Shown in pieces: positions 41,701 to 49,452 of a stretch of DNA of 64,000 nucleotides (position 1 is its first letter; each line of letters opens with the position of its first letter). The notes under the pieces are model-generated. The model had not been told where the DNA came from. It saw nothing but the letters and a program-made list of their open reading frames with translations, and made no database searches. The stretch comes from Nitrospira sp. (GTDB lineage: Bacteria > Nitrospirota > Nitrospiria > Nitrospirales > Nitrospiraceae): assembly GCA_018242685.1 (NCBI GenBank), contig JAFEBM010000008.1, positions 1-64,000 of the forward strand, given 5' to 3'. The position numbers were made by a program, and so were the translations under genes.

Positions 41701-43178
41701 CAGAAAACAAGGACCGACTTGAACAGTTGTTCACAACCGGTGACGAACAGATGTTCGATGTCGTGACGCTCGGTTGGATGGAAAGCATCGGCCCAACGAC
41801 GACATATGAGTTGGCCGAGTGCCTGCAACTGCCAGTTGACGGCATCAACGCGGCAATGGCGCGTCTGGAGGCTCAAGGACAGATATTGCGGGGACGGTTT
41901 CGGTCTACCTCAGCACTCTCCGGCGAGGCTCAAGCCTCGCCGGAATGGTGCCACCGCCGTTTGCTGGCCCGTATCCATCACCTGGCGATCGGAATTTCGC
42001 GCAAAGAGGTGGAACCGGTCACGGCGTCGGAATTCATGCGGTTCTTGCTGCAATGGCAACATGTCACGCCGGGTTCACGTCAGCATGGAGAAGCAGGCCT
42101 GTTGCAAGTGATCGGACAACTCGCGGGATTCGAGGCGGCTGCATCTGCATGGGAGCCACAGCTCCTACGTTTGCGTATGGCCAAATACGAACCGGAATTC
42201 TTGGATCGACTCTGTTTGAGTGGAGCGGTGAGTTGGGGGCGCCTCTCTCCGCATCCGAAATTCTCACAAGCAGGGGAAACGGAACGGCGGCGTATTGTGC
42301 CGACCAGCCTCGCTCCCGTCAGTCTTTTTTTCCGTGAAGACCGTGCGTGGTTGATGAATCTTGTTCGCAATGAGGTGACTACGTCTCCGACAGGTCCATA
42401 TTCTCAGCTGAGTGGGATTGCACAGGATCTGTGTCGTGCCTTGCAACAACAAGGCGCAAGTTTCTTCGCCGATCTGGTGCGGATGACCGATCATCTTCCG
42501 ACAGTGGTCGAGAACGGACTGTGGGAACTGGTAGCGGCCGGTCTGGTGACGGCGGATGGCTTCGATAACCTCCGTGCCCTTATTGATCCTCATCGGCGCC
42601 GGGCCGAAGGGTATGAACGGACTCGTCGGCCACGGCACTCAACTGGACGATGGTCGCTCCTTCGATCGCATTCGAGGACGGTCGAAGGAAGCATGAGCTT
42701 GTCGAATGACCCTTCGCATTCACCGATTCGCGCTACCGAGAACGTCGCTCGCCAACTCTTGCGCCGCTATGGGGTTGTGTTTCGGGATGTGCTGGCACGG
42801 GAATCGTTGGTTCAGTCGTGGCGGGATTTGCTTGTGCAGTATCGGCGCATGGAGATGGCCGGAGATGTCCGCGGCGGCCGATTTGTGAATGGATTCACCG
42901 GGGAACAATTCGCGTTGCCGGAAGCGGTGGAAGCTCTGCGAGCAATACGAAAAAAGAGCCTCTCCACAGGGTCGGAACACGAAATCAAACTCTCAGCCAC
43001 AGACCCGTTGAATCTCACCGGAGTGATTCTCCCTGGCCCTCGTGTCCCAGCGGTGCCGACCAATTTTCTGGTGTTCAAGGATGGCGCACTGATCCGCACC
43101 GTGATCGGACGGCAAGGTAACGCGGCGCATTCTATTGCCGGGCAGATCAGCCCGGCAACAGCTCGACAGTCTGCATGA
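38772..43178 (+). CDS. lhr: Lhr-type large ATP-dependent helicase
   Basis: GTG 38772 is preceded by AGGAG at five bases; the ATGs at 38814 and 38826 lack one. The 1468-residue protein has Walker A APTGSGKT (63-70), the motif II box 'IVDEIHALAPNKRGAH', motif III 'LSATQRP', and RecA2 motifs 'TLVFVNTRRLAERV' and 'RIGRAGH'. It continues with the Lhr winged-helix core and the long Lhr C-terminal extension ('NPYAFLDDAPLEERR'). Lhr helicases are 3'-5' translocases linked to DNA repair. Length is close to E. coli Lhr (about 1540). Four linkers carry intergenic-type repeats in frame, at about residues 617, 960, 1050 and 1304. Confidence 0.9.
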   Translation: MKATVGLIGIPEPVMHGKMPPMPLTRFHPIIAEWFASHVGQPTDVQIQAWPAIQSGVDALIAAPTGSGKTLAAFLSCIDQLFKQALNRELDDHTQVLYVSPLKALSNDIQKNLQKPLAEIGQLALQAGLLMPELRVLVRTGDTPMADRQQMLKRPPHILVTTPESLFILLTADKSRRLLQTVRTVIVDEIHALAPNKRGAHVALSLERLEALTLTKPQRIGLSATQRPIVTVAQFFVGDRPMPMIIDVGHKRQMDLAIEVPKDELSAVATNAIWADIYDRVADLVRQHRTTLVFVNTRRLAERVSHYLEERLSDLGLDAVAAHHGSLSRQIRLSAEERLKSGVTRVVVATASLELGIDVGTVDLVCQIGSPRAIATCLQRIGRAGHWITAIPKGRLFATTRDELLECAALIRAIKQGTLDRIEVPTAPLDILAQQIVAAAATQAWTEEELFALVRRAGPYRELDRATFDRIVKMLADGIATNRGRGLAHLYHDRINHRVKGRRGARLAAITSGGAIPDTANYAVVAEPDGTVVGTVDEDFAVESLAGDIMLLGNTSWRIKGVERGKVRVEDAHGAPPNIPFWRGEAPSRTAELSAEVAQLRQLIAERAGSSESSPGALSTQHSALQWLKQDCGLDQRGAQQAVEYVLIGKAVLGVVPTQDTLVVERFFDESGGMQLVIHAPFGGRINRAWGLALRKRFCVTFDFELQAAATDNGLVISLGEKHSFPLESVFGYLHSNSLREVLIQAVLLAPMFATRWRWNVSRSLALLRFANGKKVPPQIQRMKAEDLLAAVFPDAIACQENLTGERAMRQIPDHPLVQETLRDCLTEAMDLDGLTNVLRRIEAGTIRCVAIDTPAPSVFSHEILNANPYAFLDDAPLEERRSRAVELRRTLPPDLLGEIGALDPAAIAEVARESWPVVRDADELHDALLTLVWVPESTIQQWQPYLPLLVESGRAVLLTPDSSPFIPHPVKGCVATENKDRLEQLFTTGDEQMFDVVTLGWMESIGPTTTYELAECLQLPVDGINAAMARLEAQGQILRGRFRSTSALSGEAQASPEWCHRRLLARIHHLAIGISRKEVEPVTASEFMRFLLQWQHVTPGSRQHGEAGLLQVIGQLAGFEAAASAWEPQLLRLRMAKYEPEFLDRLCLSGAVSWGRLSPHPKFSQAGETERRRIVPTSLAPVSLFFREDRAWLMNLVRNEVTTSPTGPYSQLSGIAQDLCRALQQQGASFFADLVRMTDHLPTVVENGLWELVAAGLVTADGFDNLRALIDPHRRRAEGYERTRRPRHSTGRWSLLRSHSRTVEGSMSLSNDPSHSPIRATENVARQLLRRYGVVFRDVLARESLVQSWRDLLVQYRRMEMAGDVRGGRFVNGFTGEQFALPEAVEALRAIRKKSLSTGSEHEIKLSATDPLNLTGVILPGPRVPAVPTNFLVFKDGALIRTVIGRQGNAAHSIAGQISPATARQSA
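40621..40649 (+). repeat. CTCAGCAC-type repeat inside the lhr coding sequence
   Basis: The string CACTCAGCACCCAGCACTCC followed by GCACTTCAG matches the intergenic motif seen at 19155-19219. It is in frame and encodes a low-complexity linker (SSPGALSTQHSAL) between the helicase core and the next domain. Confidence 0.55.
41920..41943 (+). repeat. Perfect palindrome inside the lhr coding sequence
   Basis: CCGGCGAGGCT (41920-41930) and AGCCTCGCCGG (41933-41943) form an 11-bp stem with a two-base loop. It encodes the linker SGEAQASPE. Such hairpins are typical of intergenic repeats rather than coding DNA. Confidence 0.6.
42683..42716 (+). repeat. REP-like palindromic element inside the lhr coding sequence
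   Basis: CGAAGG...CCTTCG flanks the string ATGAGCTTGTCGAATGACC, which resembles the widespread extragenic repeat with a GAGCTTGTCGAA core. It is translated in frame as a Ser-rich linker (VEGSMSLSNDPSHS). Confidence 0.5.
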
Positions 43179-43188
43179 TTTTAATAGG

Positions 43189-43593
43189 TCAGTACAGGAA
43201 CGGTCTGGACGTCTCGCGCAAAAGAATGAGCAAGGCGTCAGAATTCCGGTCAACCATCTGGGCATAATTCGATTGGACAGCGGAAAAGAATGCCGGTTGT
43301 CGTTCAGTTGGAACACCCAATAGCCGACTCACGGATCCCAGATACTCTCCTCTTCCGGCTGCCAGATCCTGACTCAGATTCGCCTGATTAAAGGTCACAA
43401 ACGCCGTGGCTTTGAAATCCGGCTTGATCTGGCCGTCTTCGCTCCACCAGGCTGATCCCGACGTGGTGCCGGTGATGTTGGAGGTCGTGTCGGTCGTTTG
43501 ATTCAAGGTAGCCTTGAGCGTGCAACCGTTCCATGACAGAAGAATCGCGACCACACCAGCAAGAATCAACGGATGGGCTGGCATTCGTTGCAT
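43189..43593 (-). CDS. Lipoprotein, DUF3015-like
   Basis: ATG 43593 is chosen because AAGGAGG lies just upstream. The 134-residue product has a signal peptide ending in a lipobox-like 'SWNGC'. The mature part contains 'TLNQTTDTTSNITGTTSGSA', 'FVTFNQANLSQDLAAGRGEYL' and 'LGVPTERQPAFF', which resemble the DUF3015 family of small exported proteins of unknown function. It converges with the helicase gene. Confidence 0.6.
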   Translation of the reverse strand: MQRMPAHPLILAGVVAILLSWNGCTLKATLNQTTDTTSNITGTTSGSAWWSEDGQIKPDFKATAFVTFNQANLSQDLAAGRGEYLGSVSRLLGVPTERQPAFFSAVQSNYAQMVDRNSDALLILLRETSRPFLY

Positions 43594-43778
43594 GAGCATC
43601 CTCCTTGGATTGAGCAAACAAAACCACTCTGAGGTTTCTGACTATAGCAGGAACGAGCGGATTCAGTCACCCAGTCGGATAGAAAAGATGAAAGGCAATC
43701 GCGAAGGGGCGCTGAGCGTTGACAAGTGCTCAGAGCCGCGCAAGAATCACAACTCGGCGCGTGTTGACAAGGAGAAAA

Positions 43779-43901
43779 ATGACAGCCTTAGCCGAAGTCA
43801 TTAACGGCTCGATGAGCCTGGAAGTCCGGGATCGAGCTGTCCTCGCGGAGACGCTCCTCGCCAGCTTGGATGAGCTGCGCAGTGGTCGGCAATTCCAGTA
43901 G
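43779..43901 (+). pseudogene. Truncated addiction-module antitoxin-like protein
   Basis: From ATG 43779 (AAGGAG upstream) a 40-residue product reads 'MTALAEVINGSMSLEVRDRA' and 'VLAETLLASLDEL', matching the N-terminus of the small 'addiction module component' antitoxin family. Family members are about 70-75 residues; here the reading frame stops at TAG 43899 and no toxin gene follows. It is probably a degraded antitoxin. Confidence 0.55.
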
Positions 43902-43967
43902 TTCGTTCGCGGACATGACGATCGTGCTGATAGAGCAGCCCTCACAGATAACGTTGTCCTATTGCTG

Positions 43968-44567
43968 ATGGACCCAACTCAAACTGCTCGTAACTATGAT
44001 GCCATCGCGTCATGGTGGCTTCAACAAATGAAAGATTCGACGTACGGCTTGGCGGCGCTTGAGCGCGCGATTACATCCGTCGGGGCAGGGCGATATGCAT
44101 TGGATGTCGGATGTGGATGTGAGGGACGATTTCTGAGGACACTCTTGGAACGAGGATTTGATTGCAGCGGACTCGACATCTCGCGAGAAATGATCGCATT
44201 GGCAAAGCAACGTTATTCGGAAGCTTCGTTCGTCGTCGGTGATATTTGCGGTTGGCCACTGCCTCGACGGTATGACTTGATTACAGCCTGGGACAGTACG
44301 TTCCACCTCCCGTTGGAAAACCAGGAACCCGTACTGCTGAAATTGTGTGAGGGGCTTTCGCCGGATGGTGTGTTGCTGTTCACATGCGGCGATGGGAAGG
44401 AGCCAGGAAGCATTCAAGGAGAATTCGGCGGTAAGCGATTTGAGTATAGCTCGCTGGGGGTTTCTGAGTTTGTCCGGATCCTCAGTCTAGGTGGCTGCGC
44501 AATTCAACATCTTGAACGTGATCAGTACCCGTTGAACCATGTATACATTGTGGCCAAGAAATTGTAG
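43968..44567 (+). CDS. Class I SAM-dependent methyltransferase
   Basis: About 199 residues from ATG 43968 (TTG 43962 is also possible). The SAM-binding motif I is 'ALDVGCGCEGRFLRTLLERG', followed by 'CSGLDISREMIALAKQRY' and 'YDLITAWDSTFHLPLE'. The target is unknown. It stands alone downstream of the truncated antitoxin. Confidence 0.8.
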   Translation: MDPTQTARNYDAIASWWLQQMKDSTYGLAALERAITSVGAGRYALDVGCGCEGRFLRTLLERGFDCSGLDISREMIALAKQRYSEASFVVGDICGWPLPRRYDLITAWDSTFHLPLENQEPVLLKLCEGLSPDGVLLFTCGDGKEPGSIQGEFGGKRFEYSSLGVSEFVRILSLGGCAIQHLERDQYPLNHVYIVAKKL

Positions 44568-44661
44568 AGCATCAAGGCAAATAAGACCTCTGTTCGAGTA
44601 ATGGCTTAAACCTGCAATCGACATTTGAATGCAGTCCCAATCTCCCCGTGCTGAGTTGCTT

Positions 44662-45003
44662 CTACCGAGCTCTCTGTGGAAACTCTGGAGCGGGTGGCGG
44701 AGCCGGAGACGGAGCAGGAAGTTGGAATGTCCGATTGTTCAATTGAAGGGGAGGACCAGTGTTGAACCCAGGACTTTGCGGCGGCTGCACTTTGATGATT
44801 CGCTCACCATTAGGCAGAACGGTCGTGTTTTCGACGTTCCCTTGATCATCTTTGTAGACCTGAGTACCACCTTCCGGACCCAGCACTTGGTTTAACCGTT
44901 CCTTCGCGCTCGGCTGTGGAGGTGGCTCCTCCGCAGCGGCAAGCGACAGGCTTGGCCAGACAGTTCCGAATATGATAATGAAGCAAACAGCGATCCGGTC
45001 CAT
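44662..45003 (-). CDS. Exported Pro-rich protein of unknown function
   Basis: A 113-residue protein with a signal peptide ('MDRIAVCFIIIFGTVWPSLSLAAAEE'). The mature part has a short helical segment, a beta hairpin-like 'TQVYKDDQGNVENTTVLPNG' and a Pro/Ala-rich tail. No cysteines or catalytic motif. It is divergent from the phosphatase-PFK gene; the 269 bp between them hold no other supported gene. Confidence 0.6.
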   Translation of the reverse strand: MDRIAVCFIIIFGTVWPSLSLAAAEEPPPQPSAKERLNQVLGPEGGTQVYKDDQGNVENTTVLPNGERIIKVQPPQSPGFNTGPPLQLNNRTFQLPAPSPAPPPAPEFPQRAR

Positions 45004-45272
45004 TGGATTATTATACTGGTGACTTGCGGCTTATCAAGACGCCACGAGTTGCTGAGGGAGACACTATGACGCTGGCGGAAAAAGCGGATAGATAAATTCT
45101 AGCCGCTGACAGAGGGAATGCCGAGACACCCTTGCGCCTCTTGCTACGATCCATGCATCGGTTTAGGATTGCTAACAGTGCATAGACCATCGTGATTGAA
45201 ATTGGCCATATAGGGTCATTCGCTCCGCTTGAGAACAACGCTTGGTAGAACGCCATCTTATTGACACCTGTT

Positions 45273-47564
45273 ATGAGCGGCTCGCTGGATTTCGTCACCG
45301 TTGAAGGACTTCTTGCCTATGGTCACGTCCTCGCTCGACGAGCGTCGGAGCGGGGACTCGTCCACCCTCAGCCAAGAGAGGTGTCCGACGATGATTCTGA
45401 TCGCGTCCATGCCAAGATGGAACATCTTCGCTCGTTCATCGAACGTGCAAAGTCCGGATTCACAACCAGTGAGGCGTATCGGTCTGAACGGGAACATCTC
45501 CGCGATGACCAGCTGATATTCTTTGCGGCCTGGAACGCGCTCCTGGCGGAGGGCTCGATGCAGCCGTTGCTCCGGGCTCCGATCGGGGCGGTGGCCAAAC
45601 CGACCTATCGCCGCCCCGTGGCCATCGTGCCTCGCACGCAGCTCACGCCTACGCTGGCCGAAGGGCGCATCGTCCTGGAACTGGGCGACGACAGGTTTTG
45701 GTTATTGCCACGAGATCTGGGCGAACGAACGCTGTTCTTCACGATGCGCCACGGCGTGTCCCAGGTGGATAGTAAGACCCATCGCGTCGGATGCCGTTTG
45801 CCGAATCAATTGGATCGTGAACGAGGGGTCGCCAAAGCCGACGCGGTAGGGGCGGCGCTCGCCCGCATGATCGGCATTGTGGGGCAACAGCTCGATTTTT
45901 TGCATCTCACCAACTACCTCGATCCGCATACGTTCCTTCATTGCATCAGCCGTAGCCCGAATACCAGACAACTCTACGAACGGGTGTCCGGAGCGTTGCT
46001 GCAGGGAGGCTCTGCGTCCGAACCGATCGACGAGGCGGCTCTCGAATCGTCGGATTTCGGATGGGTCACAGGATTGGAGAAGTCAGTGGAAGTCGAAGAA
46101 GCCGCGCGGGCGTTTGGGGTGGAACCTTCCACGGCCAAGCGGTTGATGAAAGATCCGCTGTATTGTTATCCGGACGGCAATTCTTTCTTCGATCTCTATG
46201 TCGACGTGATCGACGGTCTCCACCGATTAGGCGCCGCGCAAAAGGGCAAGGTGGCCTGCCTCTATACCCACAGCTCCACCATGCGGGCCTTGATGATCTA
46301 TCTCGACCCTCGCCCGTTCCATGAAGCCTTCAATGAGTTCAGCGACTACAAGGAAAGCCAAGACAATGTCGTGCTGCTCACGTTCGAACAAGGCCGACTG
46401 TCCGGTTATTCGACGGCAGTCGGCCTGTCCGAACGGGAGCGGGTCGTGCGCAACACCTGGGTGACAGTGGAGCGTACGAGAAAAGACCGCGTGACGCTAA
46501 AGCCTCGAGCTCTCAAGCGGATTACAGCCCTCGTCTCTGGCGGTGATTTTGCCGGGGCCGGCGCTGCGTTAAAAGAATTGCATGTCACCGGCCAACGCAT
46601 GGGGTTGGAGGTCTATTTCGTCCGCCACGGCTATCTGGGCTTGGCCAACAATTGGATCGAACGGGTCACTGATGAACACACCCGCGGCATGGGCAGCCAT
46701 CCCAGCAGTCCCATCGGCAGTAGCCGTTTTGAGGAGTTCAAACAAGAGACGGTCCTGCAGGTGGCGATGCGACACCTTGAACCGTACCTACGAGACGGCG
46801 TATTGGTTGTGTTGGGCGGCGACGGCAGCATGCGAGGCGCCCGGGCCATTTATGAAGGATTCGGCGCGCAGGTCGTAGGCATTCCTGGCAGCATCGACAA
46901 TAATATCGAAGGAACGATCTCTCTCGGATTTCAGTCCGCGGTGGCGCTGGCGGATCAGTCGATTGAATCGCTTAAAGCCACCAGCGCGGCGATGGGTAGT
47001 GTGTTTTTTGTGGAGGTCATGGGCGCGGGGTCAGGTCATCTGGCGCTGGCCTGCGCCTATCAGGCGAGAGCCGAGGGGTTGTTGGTCAATGAACATCCCG
47101 ATCCGAATGCCTATATCGATGACGTGATTCTCGGGACGCTCAAACGGACATTGGGCGTACCGAACAAGAGCCACTTGTTCATCGTTGCCGAACGTACGCC
47201 GCACCGGCATCACAAGGATGGTGGCGTTCATGGTCTCGTCGATTATGTGGCCGACGTGACCACTCGATGGCCGGAACAGCAAGCGCGGCCAGGTCAGTAT
47301 CCGCTCGCACTCGCCACCAAAGCCACCATCCTTGGCCACACGCTCCGAGGCGCACGACCGATACCGGAGGACAAGGCCATTGCACAGCATCTGGCCCATG
47401 AGATGGTGCACCGGCTGATCGAGTCGCCCGATGATATTATCGGATGTCTTTTGGCCTACCGTGAACGGGGATCGATCGGACCGATTCCGCTCCATGCCGT
47501 GACACCCAAGCAGTTCGACTGGGACGTTTTCAGTCGAATGCATAGCAACGCCCGCATCGCATAG
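45273..47564 (+). CDS. Fusion of histidine phosphatase and ATP-type 6-phosphofructokinase
   Basis: ATG 45273 is taken over TTG 45261 (residue numbers below count from the longer form). The N-terminal half (to about 400) belongs to the histidine phosphatase superfamily: RHG at 163-165 ('FFTMRHGVSQVD'), 'YCYPDGNSFFDLYVDVIDGL' and the second histidine in 'YTHSSTMRALMIYL' (H337), like the bisphosphatase half of PFK-2/FBPase-2. The C-terminal half (about 415-767) is phosphofructokinase-like: 'ALVSGGDFAGAGAALKEL', 'VVLGGDGSMRGARAIYEG' (519) and 'GIPGSIDNNIEGTISLGF' (541), with the catalytic Asp of TIDND kept and the second Asp replaced by Asn. The fusion could phosphorylate and dephosphorylate sugar phosphates. 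Which substrates are used is unknown. Confidence 0.85.
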   Translation: MSGSLDFVTVEGLLAYGHVLARRASERGLVHPQPREVSDDDSDRVHAKMEHLRSFIERAKSGFTTSEAYRSEREHLRDDQLIFFAAWNALLAEGSMQPLLRAPIGAVAKPTYRRPVAIVPRTQLTPTLAEGRIVLELGDDRFWLLPRDLGERTLFFTMRHGVSQVDSKTHRVGCRLPNQLDRERGVAKADAVGAALARMIGIVGQQLDFLHLTNYLDPHTFLHCISRSPNTRQLYERVSGALLQGGSASEPIDEAALESSDFGWVTGLEKSVEVEEAARAFGVEPSTAKRLMKDPLYCYPDGNSFFDLYVDVIDGLHRLGAAQKGKVACLYTHSSTMRALMIYLDPRPFHEAFNEFSDYKESQDNVVLLTFEQGRLSGYSTAVGLSERERVVRNTWVTVERTRKDRVTLKPRALKRITALVSGGDFAGAGAALKELHVTGQRMGLEVYFVRHGYLGLANNWIERVTDEHTRGMGSHPSSPIGSSRFEEFKQETVLQVAMRHLEPYLRDGVLVVLGGDGSMRGARAIYEGFGAQVVGIPGSIDNNIEGTISLGFQSAVALADQSIESLKATSAAMGSVFFVEVMGAGSGHLALACAYQARAEGLLVNEHPDPNAYIDDVILGTLKRTLGVPNKSHLFIVAERTPHRHHKDGGVHGLVDYVADVTTRWPEQQARPGQYPLALATKATILGHTLRGARPIPEDKAIAQHLAHEMVHRLIESPDDIIGCLLAYRERGSIGPIPLHAVTPKQFDWDVFSRMHSNARIA

Positions 47565-47809
47565 CATAGCTCTCTGCCGCCACCTATGTGCTTCCGGAAC
47601 GCAATAAGACGTTGACGTTGTTCATATCGAAAACGGTCTCGCCGTCCACAGCAAGATTTCAACGCGCACCACATCGCCCGCTCTCGCATACCTGACATCA
47701 CAAAACTTGAAATAAGTTGCCTGAAAATCCATCTCGCGATACCTGTAAATCGGGCGCTGGTTTCCGGCGTCGGATACGTTACAACATTCAACTGCAGGGA
47801 GGGGATGTC

Positions 47810-47878
47810 ATGCATTTCGTTGTGGTATCAGCAGTGGCTGTGAGTTTGGTGTATTTGCTGTGGCAGATCAAGCCGTAG
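47810..47878 (+). CDS. Tiny membrane protein (22 residues)
   Basis: ATG 47810 follows GGGAGGGG by five bases. The product 'MHFVVVSAVAVSLVYLLWQI' plus KP is a single hydrophobic helix. It resembles the signal segment of the downstream protein ('MWFVLVSAVASALAF'), and both genes share a 5' element and a terminator type. It is therefore either a functional membrane microprotein or a truncated copy of the longer gene. Confidence 0.5.
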   Translation: MHFVVVSAVAVSLVYLLWQIKP

Positions 47879-47932
47879 CGCTCGTCTCCACATGAACACA
47901 CCAAGCGTGCTCCGTTGAGGGCCGGCTCTTGT

Positions 47933-47974
47933 ACGGCCTCCAGGGGACAACCTACTGGAGGCCGTGGTTTCTTT
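47933..47974 (+). terminator. Terminator after the tiny membrane protein gene
   Basis: ACGGCCTCCAG (47933-47943) pairs with CTGGAGGCCGT (47955-47965), followed by GGTTTCTTT. The core GGCCTCC/GGAGGCC is shared with the terminator at 48473. Confidence 0.75.
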
Positions 47975-48073
47975 GCTCTATTGCCGGAAACGCTGCCTCG
48001 CGATAGCTCTAGTCTGGACGCCGGTTTCCGGCGTCGCCCACGTTGACATAATCTTTTTAGAGGAGGTCTATCC

Positions 48074-48430
48074 ATGTGGTTCGTCCTCGTATCGGCAGTT
48101 GCATCCGCACTTGCATTCGGAACTTGTGGTTTGGCCATGGCGGAGGAACCCTCAAGCCTTGGGTTAGAGCTGAAGGAGGAAATGGGCTCAATGGCTAACG
48201 AGGCTACCGGCGAGATGAAGGCCGAGCAGGAACAGATGCGAGATAGTGTCAAGGCCCGGAAGGACGACATGAAGGCTAAGAGGGAAAAGATGAGATCGGA
48301 GATGAAAGCCAAACGAAACGCCCTGAAGGCGGAGAAACAGAAAATAAAAAAAGCCGTTAAGGCGAAGGAAACCAACGCCAAGAAAAACGCCAAGGAAGCG
48401 GCCGAATCGCTGGCGCCGAGCACCTACTGA
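48074..48430 (+). CDS. Exported Lys/Met/Glu-rich coiled-coil protein
   Basis: ATG 48074 follows AGAGGAGG. The 118-residue product has a short signal peptide ending at 'GLAMAEE'. The mature part is an uninterrupted charged helix with repeats of the type MKAK(R/E) ('KARKDDMKAKREKMRSEMKA'), ending 'ESLAPSTY'. It is related in style to the protein encoded at 34319. Function is unknown; stress or metal-related roles are conceivable. It is preceded by a duplicated 5' element and followed by a 17-bp perfect hairpin. Confidence 0.75.
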   Translation: MWFVLVSAVASALAFGTCGLAMAEEPSSLGLELKEEMGSMANEATGEMKAEQEQMRDSVKARKDDMKAKREKMRSEMKAKRNALKAEKQKIKKAVKAKETNAKKNAKEAAESLAPSTY

Positions 48431-48472
48431 GCCAACGGTGTCTGAACGACTCCATGAAACGAGCTGGTTTCA

Positions 48473-48514
48473 ACGACGGCCTCCGGGCAATATGCCCGGA
48501 GGCCGTCGTGTTTG
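48473..48514 (+). terminator. Terminator after the coiled-coil protein gene
   Basis: ACGACGGCCTCCGGGCA (48473-48489) pairs perfectly over 17 bp with TGCCCGGAGGCCGTCGT (48493-48509) across a three-base loop, followed by GTTTGG. Confidence 0.8.
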
Positions 48515-48569
48515 GTCTCACGTGAGACTAGGATCTCAGGGCGTTGACTGTGGGTGGCATCCGACATCG

Positions 48570-48875
48570 TTACACCGCTTGTTCGCAGGGCAGCACAAAC
48601 ACATGGAGCGGGAAGGTGCTGTCGCCTTTGGCTGCCTCCTGCGTTAATCGAAAGTGTGCAAATGCATCGATGAGACGGTAAGCCAATTGCTCAGAGACCG
48701 CTGCGAGAATCATTCGGTTGGTCGTCGGGGCCAAAAAGAACTGGCTGGTGAGGCCGGTTGCTCCTTTTCCGGCCACGTTGTGCAGCTCGCTGAAGGCGCT
48801 CACATCATAGTCGTTCAACAATGCATGCACCTGTTCCACGAGTGATTCGCGAAAGACGATCACCAGCATCTTCAT
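48570..48875 (-). CDS. PII-like small protein
   Basis: A 101-residue cytoplasmic protein starting 'MKMLVIVFRESLVEQVHALL', with the beta-alpha-beta pattern of the PII/CutA-like ferredoxin fold. 'GKGATGLTSQFF' lies in the position of the T-loop region and 'NRMILAAVSEQLAYRLIDAF' forms the second beta-alpha unit. The classic GlnB Tyr-51 uridylylation motif is not seen. It might sense a small ligand or metal. No partner transporter is adjacent. Confidence 0.55.
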   Translation of the reverse strand: MKMLVIVFRESLVEQVHALLNDYDVSAFSELHNVAGKGATGLTSQFFLAPTTNRMILAAVSEQLAYRLIDAFAHFRLTQEAAKGDSTFPLHVFVLPCEQAV

Positions 48876-49108
48876 AGGCTGCGCTCTCAGGCACGGACTG
48901 GGTTGTCACCGAACTTTTGGATTCCAGCCGCTGTTCGATCCATTCTCGGGAGAGGTATTGTCAAATACAAGATCAAAGACTTTTCTCCATCGGGCCGGAT
49001 GGACCGATGGGTCTACAAGAATCTGAGGCCAGGCTCGACAAGCACGGAGGCGATACGCTATAAATTACCTACCAACGGTCTCGTGGGCGTATCAACCAGG
49101 ACGGTTTT

Positions 49109-49414
49109 ATGCAAGAATACGCAGCGTATTACGGTACTGCCTGTATCATCTTTTCCGGCTATCTCCTCTTCAAGGGATTCACTGCAGCGTCAAGACAGCG
49201 GAGCGAAGATCATTCCACGACGCTGGTTCCAGCCTATATCTACGGAATCGTGGCATCGATTCTGCTCACCTTTGGACTGGGGTTCCTGCGCTTAAAATTA
49301 CCGTGGTGGGGATTTCGAATAGTCTTTCCCGGCACCACTCTGCTCTTTCCCGCCATCATCTATCTCGTCGGTCGGCGACCTCCGAAGCCCAACCTCGATC
49401 GCGTCGACGCATAG
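49109..49414 (+). CDS. Small membrane protein of unknown function
   Basis: A 101-residue protein with three hydrophobic segments ('AYYGTACIIFSGYLLFKGF', 'AYIYGIVASILLTFGLGFL', 'IVFPGTTLLFPAIIYLVG') and a basic C-terminal tail. The ribosome binding site is weak. No family was recognised. The 230 bp upstream have no supported gene. Confidence 0.55.
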   Translation: MQEYAAYYGTACIIFSGYLLFKGFTAASRQRSEDHSTTLVPAYIYGIVASILLTFGLGFLRLKLPWWGFRIVFPGTTLLFPAIIYLVGRRPPKPNLDRVDA

Positions 49415-49452
49415 CCGGGTCCCACTCGTTGTACCCAGCCGAATGTCCCGCC

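Larger units (their letters stand above)
47731..48073 (+). repeat. Duplicated 5' element of the small-protein cassettes
   Basis: Two segments, 47731-47809 and 47996-48073, align upstream of the tiny and the 118-residue protein genes. Shared blocks are CTCGCGATA, then GGTTTCCGGCGTCG (14 identical bases, 47759-47772 and 48023-48036) and an ACGTT box, followed by a ribosome binding site. The conserved block is probably a promoter or regulator site common to both cassettes. Confidence 0.6.

Noticed and set aside
45011..45256. Minus-strand frame starting MAFYQALF between the Pro-rich protein and the fusion kinase
   Set aside because: No ribosome binding site and no family-like pattern. It runs directly into the divergent promoter region.
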